64,000 nucleotides of DNA from an uncultured Prevotellaceae bacterium. GTDB taxonomy: Bacteria; Bacteroidota; Bacteroidia; Bacteroidales; Bacteroidaceae. A model generated the notes under the pieces. The model saw nothing but the letters and a program-made list of their open reading frames with translations, was not told the DNA's origin and searched no databases. The DNA lies in contig ONNV01000006.1 in assembly GCA_900319225.1 (NCBI GenBank), positions 1 to 64,000 on the forward strand, read 5' to 3'. The translations under genes and the position numbers were made by a program. This document shows, in pieces, positions 9,543 to 19,581 of the stretch. Numbering within the stretch: the first letter of the stretch is position 1; every line of letters starts with the position of its first letter.

Positions 9543-12235
9543 CAGAATGTCTTTTCTGTAGGTGTAATGGCATTGCGTTTACCTATGGTAGATTCAATGG
9601 TACCGATGAACTTACCCACGCCGTTGCAGTCACTCTGCCACCAGTTACCCTGGCAATCCTTGGTTGCGGACTCACTTGTGCCAAGCAGTGCATTACCCAG
9701 AATTCCGCCATGATAGCTGTCCTTGGCAAGAGTCACAAAACTGGTGCAGTCTGTTATGGTAAGTTCAGGTACATCATTCGATCCGTCTTTCTTCTCAATA
9801 CCGCCCACTATACCGCCGTAATAGATAATGGTTGATTCCGTTCCTGTAAGCGTGCTCTCTATCGAGTGGAATATGCACTGGGTGACGGTTGCCCTGGATA
9901 CCGTAGATACTATACCTCCGGCAAACTTACGTCCCTGGGTTATACCCGTAGCCACATATGAGCGGATATCGGCCTTGGCCTCACAACCTGAAACCTTGGC
10001 TCCGCCCCATGCCCAGACAACCACACCTGCGGGGTTGGCAGCCTGGATATACTTGCCGCTTGCTGTACGTACACGGATGTTACGCAGCTCTGCCTGATCG
10101 CCATGCACCTCAAATGCCAGCGGCGCCATGGCATCGGTGGCAGCCTCAAGAGGTGTGGCAATAAGGTTGTCGGTAACGTTCACAGTCAGGTCATGAACCA
10201 CACCTGTCACTGCATCGAATATCATGGCCGTAGTTGAAATCTCACGGTCATTGCCGTCCAGTTCATAGTTCACATTACCTACCGTTGATGACACCGATAT
10301 ATCCTGTGCCAGACGGTAACGGTTACCCTCAATGTTATATGTAATGCCGGTTGATGCCTGCAGCTCGTCACCGCTGTCTATGATACCGGAGTAGAGTTCC
10401 TCCTGGGCAGTTGCATTGGTCATATCAGGATTCTCATCTACGGTAGGCCATGAATTGTTCTCAGCCTTGAAATCATGAGTAACGCTCCTTTCGCCCACGA
10501 TATTGCGGTGCGTGGACTTATCCTGCAGCAGGGTTATACCGTACCGGAATGTGTTGTTGGTCACGTAACCGTTGGCCAGACCGGCTATTCCGCCGCCTTT
10601 GCTGCCGCCGCTCACACGGTTGGTAACGGTACATGCATCAATCACGGCTGTCTTAGTGGCACTTGAAACCGATGTAGCCGCGATACCACCCACATAATCC
10701 ACGACACCACCATCAACCCTCAATGTCGATTGGCAGCCTGCTATGGTTCCGCGGTTGTCAACCACAGCTCCCGCGACAGTGGCCTTGGCTGCCGTATTTG
10801 ACTTGGACGTAACACGTACGCCCTCAATGGTTCCGTTGTTCTCAAGGGCTATGGCCGCATCTACGGTTCCCCCTATCTGGATTGTTCCGTTCTGCAGGCT
10901 GGCCGCATCCTCAAGACCGGACAGGAACCTGTAATTGCTCAGCAGCGTGCAGCCGCCCAGATTCAGCGTACAATGCAGGTCATAACCTGAATTCCAGTCC
11001 GTGAGGTCTATGTCATTGGTCACAAGCGCCACATTTCCGGCCTTGTTCTTGGATTCACTGCTCAGGAAATCTATCAGTTCCGTGCGGCTCTTTATGCGTA
11101 TAGGTTCACCGGCATTGCCGTAGTCGTCACAGATGGTGGTGGTCACATCCTCGGTCCAGTCCTCAATATAAGCCGACATGAGTATCTTACGGCTGTCACG
11201 GCTCAGCGTGATTACCACGGTAAGATGTTTACCTGCATCCAGCCTGTAACTCTCCTTGTTGTTGCCAGCCTCATCGTCAAACCTGAAATCACTGGCCGCA
11301 TAGAATGAGTAATGCTGGCCCGATAGGGTTATCCTGGCCAGCAGGTCCTCCTGGGCTGCGGCAGAGTAGTCATAAGGCTCCACTATGGCATCAAAACGGG
11401 TGGTGCTTACATGATCCTGGGCGGCTCCGTTCTTATCGGCCTCATAATCTATGAACTCCTCACTTACCAGAGGCATGATCTCAAGGGGTGTCTTTACTGA
11501 CTGACCGTCTACTATATATGAGCAGATTTTTACGTTCAGGTCATTATCGGCCACATCATAGGCCAGAGACTTGCGGCTCACGCCCTCGCCTGCCTTGAGT
11601 ATTACGGTTATAAGCGCACGCTTGTGCTGTACGTAGAGCGGCACCTTCTTATAATCAGCATCATTCACAGCCAGCCCTGTCTCCATATTAAGGCTCCTCC
11701 ACTGCTTGGCGGTACGGTAATTAAGGTCATCCAGGTTGTCTATGGGAGCACCGGTTTCATCACCACCTTCCCACTTGCGGATATAGCCGTAGCCCTCCAG
11801 ACGGTCCTGCAACAGCCATTTGGTCTGTGTGGTCTGGTCCTGCTCAAGCACATCCGTTCCGGCTGTTGCCATAAATCCGTAAGGCACGGTGGTGCTTGGC
11901 CAGTACAGAGGAGTCTCACCGCTCTTGCATACCAGCGTTCCGGACTCATCACCGGCCACCGGATGATAGAGGCTCTCTCCTATCAGACTGCCGGCCTGAT
12001 ACATGCCTACAGTGAATTCATAAGCCTCACTGACAGCCTTGTATGCTCCCATCCGGGTCTGATAGTCATCCTTGGCCGACCGTGTTGTCATCTGTCCCGG
12101 CAGGGATGTGGTAAACAGCACTCTCTGATCATCATCGGCCACCACCATATCGTCATTGCAACCTGTAAGCTGCAATGTAAGAGATGCCGCAAGCAGCAGT
12201 CGTGACAATCTGTATATGTAGCTCTTACTCATCAT
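9542..12235 (-). CDS. largest fimbrillin-family lipoprotein, with beta-helix-like region
   Basis: 897 residues, the longest subunit in the operon. Lipobox LTGC (Cys26), TTRSA site at Arg52. The fimbrillin module runs to about 370 and ends in HLTVVITLSRDSRKILMSAYIEDW. From about 385 to the end there are repeated short strands with turn motifs (LENNGTIEGVRV, VDNRGTIAGCQS, KGGGIAGLANGY, YYGGIVGGIEKK) characteristic of GLUG or right-handed beta-helix folds. The gene is 5 bases from the upstream gene and overlaps the downstream one by a base. A large adhesive head at the pilus tip is plausible but inferred. Confidence 0.75.
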   Translation of the reverse strand: MMSKSYIYRLSRLLLAASLTLQLTGCNDDMVVADDDQRVLFTTSLPGQMTTRSAKDDYQTRMGAYKAVSEAYEFTVGMYQAGSLIGESLYHPVAGDESGTLVCKSGETPLYWPSTTVPYGFMATAGTDVLEQDQTTQTKWLLQDRLEGYGYIRKWEGGDETGAPIDNLDDLNYRTAKQWRSLNMETGLAVNDADYKKVPLYVQHKRALITVILKAGEGVSRKSLAYDVADNDLNVKICSYIVDGQSVKTPLEIMPLVSEEFIDYEADKNGAAQDHVSTTRFDAIVEPYDYSAAAQEDLLARITLSGQHYSFYAASDFRFDDEAGNNKESYRLDAGKHLTVVITLSRDSRKILMSAYIEDWTEDVTTTICDDYGNAGEPIRIKSRTELIDFLSSESKNKAGNVALVTNDIDLTDWNSGYDLHCTLNLGGCTLLSNYRFLSGLEDAASLQNGTIQIGGTVDAAIALENNGTIEGVRVTSKSNTAAKATVAGAVVDNRGTIAGCQSTLRVDGGVVDYVGGIAATSVSSATKTAVIDACTVTNRVSGGSKGGGIAGLANGYVTNNTFRYGITLLQDKSTHRNIVGERSVTHDFKAENNSWPTVDENPDMTNATAQEELYSGIIDSGDELQASTGITYNIEGNRYRLAQDISVSSTVGNVNYELDGNDREISTTAMIFDAVTGVVHDLTVNVTDNLIATPLEAATDAMAPLAFEVHGDQAELRNIRVRTASGKYIQAANPAGVVVWAWGGAKVSGCEAKADIRSYVATGITQGRKFAGGIVSTVSRATVTQCIFHSIESTLTGTESTIIYYGGIVGGIEKKDGSNDVPELTITDCTSFVTLAKDSYHGGILGNALLGTSESATKDCQGNWWQSDCNGVGKFIGTIESTIGKRNAITPTEKTF

Positions 12236-12240
12236 TAGAA

Positions 12241-13428
12241 TCAGTCTTGTATTGTTCCATCGGCCTGGTAATCGGTCTTGTCAACCTCCCAGGGGGCTAT
12301 CTGGGCCGTAACCTGTGCTATCAGGCTGCGGCGCAGCTCCATGTTATAGATATATTTCTTGCCGCTCTCCAGGTTCTTGTGCGCTGCATCAAGTCCCTTG
12401 AATGTGGCCACGTGCCTTACGGCATCCTCACTGTCAGATTCCCTCCATGTTATGCGGATGGCCTGAAGGGTTCCGAATGCTATTCCCTCAAAAGATTTGA
12501 GATAACCCGTAGCAGGCGTACTGCGTACAAAGAGGTTGAACGATGAACCGTAAGGATTATCCTTCCTGGTAGCCGCATACTTGGGGTTGTCAATGTTTAT
12601 AGGCTCACTTGTCGTAGCCGGAACCGTACCGTCCGGCTCAATGCAATATGCCACGTAACCTGTCTCGGCCACACCCAGCAGCTCAACCTTCTCAATCAGG
12701 GACTCATCGATGGTTACTGATGCATCCTGTGAGTTCTTGAGATTGACCTGTATCTGTGAGAACTGATGCTTAAAGAACAGCTTCACGCGGTTGGACTCAG
12801 GGGTATAGCCCGATGGGTGCGCAACCTGAACCGCCTGTATGGGATCCGGCTGCTTGTCCATGCCTGTAAGCTCCCCGCGTGTCAGGTCATAAGCCATCAT
12901 ATAGCTGTTATTGTAGCGGGTGGTCACATCCGGGTAGAGTTTGAGTGAGCCCGTATAGCCGTCATCCTGACTCAGTCTGTTGTTATCGGCCAGGGCCAGG
13001 AACACATGGTTCAGACGGTTCTGCCAGTAGAAACATCTGGCCTGCTCATCAAAACCGTAGATATCCTTATCCTGAGCCGGCTCAAACCTGTTGTTCCAAT
13101 AGACTGCATTGCCTACCGTGTTGCTTATTCGCAGCCATGCCGTTGACATGTTGACATCCTGCGTCAGCACCCTGCCCTTACGGTAGAACAGCGAGTCATT
13201 GGTATCCTTGGCGCCGGCATGGAAGAACATGGAGCATACAAACCGGCTGTCAAGAGGCATATATGATGCCTGGCCCGATGCACGTGTCACCATTGCCTCG
13301 GTGTTGCCGGCAGAGAAGAGCACGGGCATGCGCTCCATCTGCTCAATGGGCTCGTCATACGCATCCACGGCTGAGCAGGCGCCCAGAACAGCGGCGATGG
13401 ACAGATATATCAGATCTCTTACTCTCAT
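12241..13428 (-). CDS. fimbrillin-family lipoprotein, single module
   Basis: I place the start at the ATG at 13428 (395 residues). The frame can be extended to a TTG at 13440, but that would overlap the upstream gene and lengthen the signal peptide without need. From this start the lipobox is LGAC (Cys18) and the MVTRA site is at Arg49. The body has the typical VKLFFKHQFSQIQVNL strand, a long central insertion, and the end strand LESGKKYIYNMELRR followed by IAPWEVDK. It is a single-module subunit lying between the double-module proteins and the large repeat-bearing ones. Confidence 0.83.
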   Translation of the reverse strand: MRVRDLIYLSIAAVLGACSAVDAYDEPIEQMERMPVLFSAGNTEAMVTRASGQASYMPLDSRFVCSMFFHAGAKDTNDSLFYRKGRVLTQDVNMSTAWLRISNTVGNAVYWNNRFEPAQDKDIYGFDEQARCFYWQNRLNHVFLALADNNRLSQDDGYTGSLKLYPDVTTRYNNSYMMAYDLTRGELTGMDKQPDPIQAVQVAHPSGYTPESNRVKLFFKHQFSQIQVNLKNSQDASVTIDESLIEKVELLGVAETGYVAYCIEPDGTVPATTSEPINIDNPKYAATRKDNPYGSSFNLFVRSTPATGYLKSFEGIAFGTLQAIRITWRESDSEDAVRHVATFKGLDAAHKNLESGKKYIYNMELRRSLIAQVTAQIAPWEVDKTDYQADGTIQD

Positions 13429-13430
13429 TC

Positions 13431-15281
13431 TTAATCCCAATCAAGCATTGCGTTACCGCTTCCGGTCTTCTCTGTCCAATCCTGCACCAGAACGCGGAAC
13501 CCTATCTGCTCTTTCTTAAGAGAGATTGTATAGATGTAACGGTTACCGCTCTCCCATCCGGCAACAGTGGTGTCAGTGCCATCCGTGCACTGATTAAGCC
13601 GGAGCGAATAGGTGGTGCCGTCAGCAAGTTTTACAATCATTCTCGATTCATTAGCAATCTGTTGCGGAATCATGAACAGTTTGCTGAAAGTTGTACTCTC
13701 ATCTACAGCCTTGGCAGCCTTGTCACCTTTTGAGGTTACGGTTCCTGTAGCGATATCAACAGTTCCCTCTGTATAAAGATTTGCAAGTGTAACCTTGGCG
13801 CCATCCAGGTCAACGGCACTTGCATCACTGCCGGTCTCCAGGTTGATTGCCACACAACTCATAACATGGCAGAAAGATAGCGGCACATCACCTGTACGGG
13901 GGTTGATGGCAGCTCCCGCCGGATAATCATGAGTGGTCAATCCGTCAGACTCGGTACCTGTATGGGCCGATGTCGTACCCCAAATCAGGTCGGTTCCCTG
14001 GCTCACGGCAGTTGACGTAACGGCATCCAGTGTCTTGAGGTCTGTCTTTTGTGCCAAAGCACGGAAATAGTAGCTGTCCGTTCCGTTGGGCCAGTAGATG
14101 GCAGGTGAATTTTCAAATCCTGTTCCGTCAAACGTTGATGTGGTTGCTATGGAGCCAACGTTATCAAGGTCCTTTGTCATCCACAGAGAGAAAGAGTTGC
14201 CGTCTTTGAGGCCTGCATCATTGCTCTTGTCAATGGTCTTGACATCGGCCGTAAAGTTAATCTCACCTATTCCAGATGCACTCACATCGGTCCAATCGGC
14301 AAGTGTAGCTACCATATTTACCCTTTGTTTGCTGAGCGTTACGGTAAGCTTGTAGTTGTAACCGCTCTTACTCTTGCCGTCATCATCTATGCCGGCAGCC
14401 CACCCAGCGATCATATCGTCACTAAGCACCACACGGTAATCATTACCCTCCACATCCTTTACGGTTGCCAGAAGATTTCCGCTGGCCAGCGCCACCTTGG
14501 GCACCGATACAGCCTCATAGGCACGGCTGGGATTTCCGGCAGATACAGATGGCTCACCGGCATACATCTTGACCGTTGTAGTACCATTGACATCGACTGT
14601 TGCATCCGGAGCTTTGAATATTCCGTTAACGTTCATTCCGCTCAGAGTAACCGATGTGTTATCCAGCGCACCGGCACTGAATCCCTCATCGGCCACCAGG
14701 ACTATGGTAAACTTGCTCATGGCATGGGTAAAGGGCACGGTAAGTGTACCGTGATCATCCCTGGCATGATTATACTCAACCATCGTCTGGCTGGGGGACC
14801 ACAGCAGGTCACACTTTTTCATGACACCCTGAGCGCTCTGGTCCGCCTGGGTATTCCATCCCAGCACGCCTGTAGCTTCTGCTAATCGCATATTAGGGGT
14901 ACCGCCGTTGTAGCAGTAGCCGTAAAATGTGTGGAGCCCGTGACCAGCGGTACGCAGGTCTGTCCCTTCACTTGCAGAGTTGCTGAAATCATCCCAATAG
15001 ATAGGCTCCGTAGTCACTCCGTTTTTGATAGTGACCAGTTTTGTCTGAGCATAGCCATATCCCTTGACGTCAGAATAGACGTGACGTACGTAACACAACA
15101 GTTCGTCGGTCGCCTCAAACTGACTGCCCGTAGCCTTGGTAACAGGAACGTTGCCTGACAATGAGGGTTCCAGCCTTAACGGCAGACTGCCAAGCTCCGG
15201 CTCCAAGCCGTTGCCGTCATTTGAGCAGCCCGCCATGATCATGGCAGAAAGAGTAAGTATTATATACTTCCTGAATGTCAT
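13431..15281 (-). CDS. double-module fimbrillin-family lipoprotein
   Basis: 616 residues with lipobox MAGC (Cys19) and PVTKAT site (Lys49). Two fimbrillin-like modules follow one another. The first ends near 345 with YNYKLTVTLSKQRVNMVATL then ADW. The second (about 350-616) repeats the same order of motifs: PLSFCHVMSCVAINL, WESGNRYIYTISLKKEQ, QDWTEKTG. The second module lacks its own Thr-Arg-Ala site. Its upstream and downstream neighbours of the same type (15298-17355, 17365-19548) have the same architecture and look like tandem duplicates. Confidence 0.83.
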   Translation of the reverse strand: MTFRKYIILTLSAMIMAGCSNDGNGLEPELGSLPLRLEPSLSGNVPVTKATGSQFEATDELLCYVRHVYSDVKGYGYAQTKLVTIKNGVTTEPIYWDDFSNSASEGTDLRTAGHGLHTFYGYCYNGGTPNMRLAEATGVLGWNTQADQSAQGVMKKCDLLWSPSQTMVEYNHARDDHGTLTVPFTHAMSKFTIVLVADEGFSAGALDNTSVTLSGMNVNGIFKAPDATVDVNGTTTVKMYAGEPSVSAGNPSRAYEAVSVPKVALASGNLLATVKDVEGNDYRVVLSDDMIAGWAAGIDDDGKSKSGYNYKLTVTLSKQRVNMVATLADWTDVSASGIGEINFTADVKTIDKSNDAGLKDGNSFSLWMTKDLDNVGSIATTSTFDGTGFENSPAIYWPNGTDSYYFRALAQKTDLKTLDAVTSTAVSQGTDLIWGTTSAHTGTESDGLTTHDYPAGAAINPRTGDVPLSFCHVMSCVAINLETGSDASAVDLDGAKVTLANLYTEGTVDIATGTVTSKGDKAAKAVDESTTFSKLFMIPQQIANESRMIVKLADGTTYSLRLNQCTDGTDTTVAGWESGNRYIYTISLKKEQIGFRVLVQDWTEKTGSGNAMLDWD

Positions 15282-15297
15282 CTTATCATTTTATTTA

Positions 15298-17355
15298 TCA
15301 GAACCATACATCCTCACTTGCCTCAACCGTCTTCCAGTCTGTAAGTGATGCGGTGGCCTTAATCTCTGTCTTGGTAATCTTAAGATTATACACATAATGT
15401 ACTCCTGACTCCCATGCATCAACCGGAGCCGATACGGACGCCCCCGATGCCTTCACCTTTATTGGAGCGACATCGGCATAATAGACATCGTAGTCAGTAA
15501 TGGTTCCGGTATACACGGTTATCTTGAAGCGAACCTTGTTGCTGCTGTCAGTATTTACCAGAGTCTGCGGCACGATCACGTCATCATAATGAACCTGGCT
15601 GCCACTTGCACCGTTCAGCTTGTAAGTCTGGTCATCAAGAGTTACCAGTGCCGAACGGTCACTGAGCAATACGTTACCATCTGTACCAGCGTTAACCAGC
15701 TCCACCATGCAGTCTTTAAGGTCCACATAATCCTTGGCCCCCGGTTCACTCGATGTCAGTTTAACCTCCACACGGCTCATCATATACCTGAAATTCAGGT
15801 TTATGGCCGATGTACGGGCGCAGATACCTGCAGTGCGCATATCCACATGAGCGTGATCCTCATTGTCACACATGTAGTCATCACCGCTGAACTCCGGCAT
15901 TCCCATCACAAAGTTGCTTGGGAACGTAGCGGCATCATACGGACCGTTGGCAACCTCAACCACCTGACGGCCACCACTGGTCTTGACAACTGTGCCCACC
16001 GGGAATATTCCGCGGAAATGATAGTGCTGGTTATGATGAGTCCAATAGAGTGTCGTAGTGGCTGACCAATCTGTGGTACCGTCAATACCGACTGCAGGAG
16101 TGGCCTCATGCTGGTAATCGGATCCTATACTCTCACTGCGCCAGAAAGCGAACCTGTTGAATTCAGATGACGGTTTGTCACCGCCGTCATCACCCACATG
16201 TGTGTTTACGTTGATTACCGGATGAACCTCTTCAGAGTCAACACTGGTCCAACTGGTCACTGTTGCCGTGATGCGAATACCCGTCTTGTTGACCGTGATG
16301 TTGATGATGTAGTTATATCCTGCCAGTGTCTTGAAATCTGTATGACCGCCCTTAGCTGTAATGGCGTCATGAATCTCCTTGGCACGGATATAGTAGATGT
16401 TGTCATCGGCATTCACAACGGCAATCACATCATCGTCCGTAGCGCCCAGCTGAGTTCCGGGATATACCACAGCCTGCTTGATAACCGTAATGGTCTCATC
16501 TGTAGTACTTGTGGTACCGGCTATGAGAGTGGCTTTAGAACCGTCACTCTGGGCATTTGCATTCTTGATGCTTACCGTACCCTTGGTCAGAGCATAGTCA
16601 TTATCCGGGTCCGCAATTGCAGCCAGAGTGGTGGCATTGGTAAGCGTCACGGTGGGGTCATTCTCAAACTTGAATGTGGTGGCACCAACAGTACCGCTGG
16701 TAAAGCCCTCGCCGGCCTTGAGGTTTACGGTAATCTTGCTTAGAGGATGTATGAATACCATCTTACGGGACTCATCATAATTCCTCTCGGCAAACTTGTA
16801 AGCCGTCAGGTTGTTGGATACTATGATATCACCGCTAAGCACATCCGTTCCGTCTGTGACAAGATTCCAATCAAGGCTCTCCCAGGCGGCATCATCAGCA
16901 ACTGCGGGAGCTGCATCCTTACCGTCTACGGCAACGCCCAGAATGCTCAGACCGGCTGCGCGACTATCGGCATTATCGGGATCACCCGTTCCGTAGTCAT
17001 CCCAGTAGAGCATCTCGCTGTCCTGGAATGAAAGTTCATTAACCTGAGACCCTGACTGGGCTGCAAGCGTCTTGCATGTGGTTTTCTGGCTGACAGGTAC
17101 AGTGGCCGACTTTCTTTTCCAGATACCGTCCACACGGAGCCTTACCTGAGTACCAGCCTGCATGGCATAGTACGGGTCCGATGCTCCGGCACGTGTAACG
17201 GCTCTCTGGGCCGGTGAGCTCTCAACTCCAACATTGAAGCTGATTGCTCCATCGGCCTTAGTGCCCGGCTGGTCCCATAACTCATCACCCGAGCAGGACC
17301 ACAGCCCCGCCGCAAGCAATGTCATGAGATATATTTTTACTTTATTTCCTGTCAT
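15298..17355 (-). CDS. double-module fimbrillin-family lipoprotein
   Basis: 685 residues with lipobox LWSC (Cys21) and an AVTRA site at Arg55. Module one (to about 370) carries FIHPLSKITVNLKAGEGF and the end strand LAGYNYIINITVNKTGIRIT. Module two carries NLNFRYMMSRVEVKL, WESGVHYVYNLKITKTEI and ASLTDWKTV. The spacing to each neighbour is 9-16 bases. Probably a structural subunit able to contribute two fimbrillin folds per polypeptide; this is inference from the sequence repeat. Confidence 0.83.
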   Translation of the reverse strand: MTGNKVKIYLMTLLAAGLWSCSGDELWDQPGTKADGAISFNVGVESSPAQRAVTRAGASDPYYAMQAGTQVRLRVDGIWKRKSATVPVSQKTTCKTLAAQSGSQVNELSFQDSEMLYWDDYGTGDPDNADSRAAGLSILGVAVDGKDAAPAVADDAAWESLDWNLVTDGTDVLSGDIIVSNNLTAYKFAERNYDESRKMVFIHPLSKITVNLKAGEGFTSGTVGATTFKFENDPTVTLTNATTLAAIADPDNDYALTKGTVSIKNANAQSDGSKATLIAGTTSTTDETITVIKQAVVYPGTQLGATDDDVIAVVNADDNIYYIRAKEIHDAITAKGGHTDFKTLAGYNYIINITVNKTGIRITATVTSWTSVDSEEVHPVINVNTHVGDDGGDKPSSEFNRFAFWRSESIGSDYQHEATPAVGIDGTTDWSATTTLYWTHHNQHYHFRGIFPVGTVVKTSGGRQVVEVANGPYDAATFPSNFVMGMPEFSGDDYMCDNEDHAHVDMRTAGICARTSAINLNFRYMMSRVEVKLTSSEPGAKDYVDLKDCMVELVNAGTDGNVLLSDRSALVTLDDQTYKLNGASGSQVHYDDVIVPQTLVNTDSSNKVRFKITVYTGTITDYDVYYADVAPIKVKASGASVSAPVDAWESGVHYVYNLKITKTEIKATASLTDWKTVEASEDVWF

Positions 17356-17364
17356 GACAGAGCG

Positions 17365-19548
17365 TTAATCCTCCAGTGAGATATTCTGATTATCGGCAGT
17401 TACGTATACCCAATCGCTTACTGTGCAGGTAACGTCATTGATACCGGCCTTGGTCAGAGTAAAGGTGTAAGTGTAGCTGTGGTTGGGATACCAGAAATCA
17501 ATCTCTTTATTTGCCTCCTGATTCTTGCTGTTATTGGTTGCAGTAGCTTTAATCTCACTCAACTTCTGGACTACGTAATACTGGTTGTTGTCCGGAGTTT
17601 TGATGGTGATACCTACATAATGTTCTGTACCCTCTGTACGTATAAGTGCTTGAGGAACAGCGGCAAAAGTGAATGCACCGGTTTTCTTGTATGTACCATC
17701 TGTTACATCAATTCCGGCTGTAGGCTTGGTGAATGCTGCACTGGCAGAAAGATCACCTGTAGTGCTTACAAGGCCGTTGCCAATCTTAACCTGTCCGTTA
17801 GCATAGAAGTGCGTAAGAGTTACCTCACACTGGTCGGTTCCAACCTCAAGATTGACAGCGTTTAAAGTCTTGGTTGTGCGCAGGACCACATTGATGTTAC
17901 TCATCATGTGCACCTCTGTCAGGTTGATTGTTGAGTTTGTGGCACCTATGGCAGCGCTCAGGAAATCTGTATAACCTTTTGCCTTGTCATACTGTATGGG
18001 GCTTGTTGTTGAACTTTTGAACGGAGCACCCCAGTGATAGTCATGGTGTTCCTGATCGCCTGATGTAATCTCAAAATAGTCATCAACATCATCTGCATCT
18101 TTACCCTTGATATCTCTATCCTTGTCAACCGTACGGAAATGATAGAATGACTTGTTGTTCTCAAAGAACCATTTGGTCTCCCACTTGCCATTCTTTTTTT
18201 CAATTTTAGCCTTATCAGTATAATTTCCGCCCCAGTTAGTGGCATCACTCATGTCGGTTTTGATCTGGGCAGACTCATCATTCAGTCTGTAGAGGTCAAA
18301 GTTTTCACAGGCTGTACCGTTTGAGTTATTGAACAGACTCAATGTGATATGTGAGTTGTCCATTGTCTGGTCAGCGGCAGTCACTTTAATCCAGGGCTCA
18401 AGGGTAGCTGTAACATTGATGATCTTGCTCTTGCCAACTGTGATGTTGAATACGTAGTTACGGCCCTTCTCCATGGTAATGGTACTTGACGTGCTTTGGG
18501 TGATGCCTTCTTTACCTTTAAGTGAACTGAACATCATGTCCTGGGTAATGAAATACTTGTTGTCATCAATGATGAACTCCAGAACATTGACATCACTGTT
18601 ATCGTTGATTACATAACCCGGCAGTACCTGGGCCACCAGAGAGTAGGCGGCACCTGTAGCAAGGGTTGTAGTCGCCATCTTGGTAATACCGGCCGATGCC
18701 GTTGTTGTCCAGCCTGCGGTCTCGATATTGAATTTTCCGGATGTTGGAACACCCAGTATCTTTACGTTTGTTCCTGTTGCAAATGTGAATGATCCGTCAG
18801 CGTAACCGGTACCCTTGATAAGGTTGATGGTTATACGGCTCAGCGCATGGTCAAACTTAAGGTTACCCTGGTCAAACTTACCAGGACCGTCAGGGAAGTT
18901 TGTATCCTTGATACGGAACAGAAGTTCACCGTCCTCGATAGTGGAATACGAGCTAGTTGCATAGTTGTATGCCTTGGCTCCTCCCTTGCCGTCAGCACTG
19001 ATATTGTTACTGTAGGTAAGGTCCTCATAAGGAATCACATCCGCATCACTCTGATCGATGGAGACAGTCCATTCAATCTCCTCAGACAGCGCTCCGGCGT
19101 TCCAAGCGTAATTTCCGGCCAGATGGTCGATCAGAGTCTTGTTGTCAGTTCCGTTTGTGACATTGGCCCTACCCGGAACCGCAACGGCAAATACAGAGAG
19201 CTTTGCATCACGGCCATAAGCGTCATCCCAGTAACGAACATTCTCATCACTGGGAGCTATTATGGTTGAGAAAGAGAGCGAACTCTGTTCCGCATCCTTC
19301 TGGGCGCTTACCCATGTACGTGTCTCACGTATCTTGCTGTCATCCTTCGTACTGCGAATATGCATTGCAATCTGAGTCTCTTTGGCAAATCCGGCACGGG
19401 TAATGCGTGCTGAATTGTCCTGTCCTACAAACGTGATTGCAGTTTTGGTGCTGGGATCGATAACTTCTATATCGTCCTCAAGGTCATTTGTGCAAGCGGT
19501 GGCTACCATAGCGGTGGCTACCAGCAGGGGATAGAAAAGAACTTTCAT
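17365..19548 (-). CDS. double-module fimbrillin-family lipoprotein
   Basis: 727 residues with lipobox ATAC (Cys19) and RITRAG site (Arg51). The first module has LKFDHALSRITINLIKGTGY and KGRNYVFNITVGKSKIINVT. The second (from about 400) has EVHMMSNINVVLRTTK and HSYTYTFTLTKAGINDVTC, closing with VSDWVYVTADNQ. The second module appears longer than in its two paralogues. A 33-base gap separates it from the upstream fimbrillin, with no terminator visible. Confidence 0.83.
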   Translation of the reverse strand: MKVLFYPLLVATAMVATACTNDLEDDIEVIDPSTKTAITFVGQDNSARITRAGFAKETQIAMHIRSTKDDSKIRETRTWVSAQKDAEQSSLSFSTIIAPSDENVRYWDDAYGRDAKLSVFAVAVPGRANVTNGTDNKTLIDHLAGNYAWNAGALSEEIEWTVSIDQSDADVIPYEDLTYSNNISADGKGGAKAYNYATSSYSTIEDGELLFRIKDTNFPDGPGKFDQGNLKFDHALSRITINLIKGTGYADGSFTFATGTNVKILGVPTSGKFNIETAGWTTTASAGITKMATTTLATGAAYSLVAQVLPGYVINDNSDVNVLEFIIDDNKYFITQDMMFSSLKGKEGITQSTSSTITMEKGRNYVFNITVGKSKIINVTATLEPWIKVTAADQTMDNSHITLSLFNNSNGTACENFDLYRLNDESAQIKTDMSDATNWGGNYTDKAKIEKKNGKWETKWFFENNKSFYHFRTVDKDRDIKGKDADDVDDYFEITSGDQEHHDYHWGAPFKSSTTSPIQYDKAKGYTDFLSAAIGATNSTINLTEVHMMSNINVVLRTTKTLNAVNLEVGTDQCEVTLTHFYANGQVKIGNGLVSTTGDLSASAAFTKPTAGIDVTDGTYKKTGAFTFAAVPQALIRTEGTEHYVGITIKTPDNNQYYVVQKLSEIKATATNNSKNQEANKEIDFWYPNHSYTYTFTLTKAGINDVTCTVSDWVYVTADNQNISLED

Positions 19549-19581
19549 TGTTATTCTTGTTTTTGTTATTATTCTGCGTTT

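Noticed and set aside
8814-9713. 299-codon plus-strand open frame within the fimbrial operon
   Set aside because: Spans two real minus-strand genes and has a low-complexity composition typical of a shadow frame.
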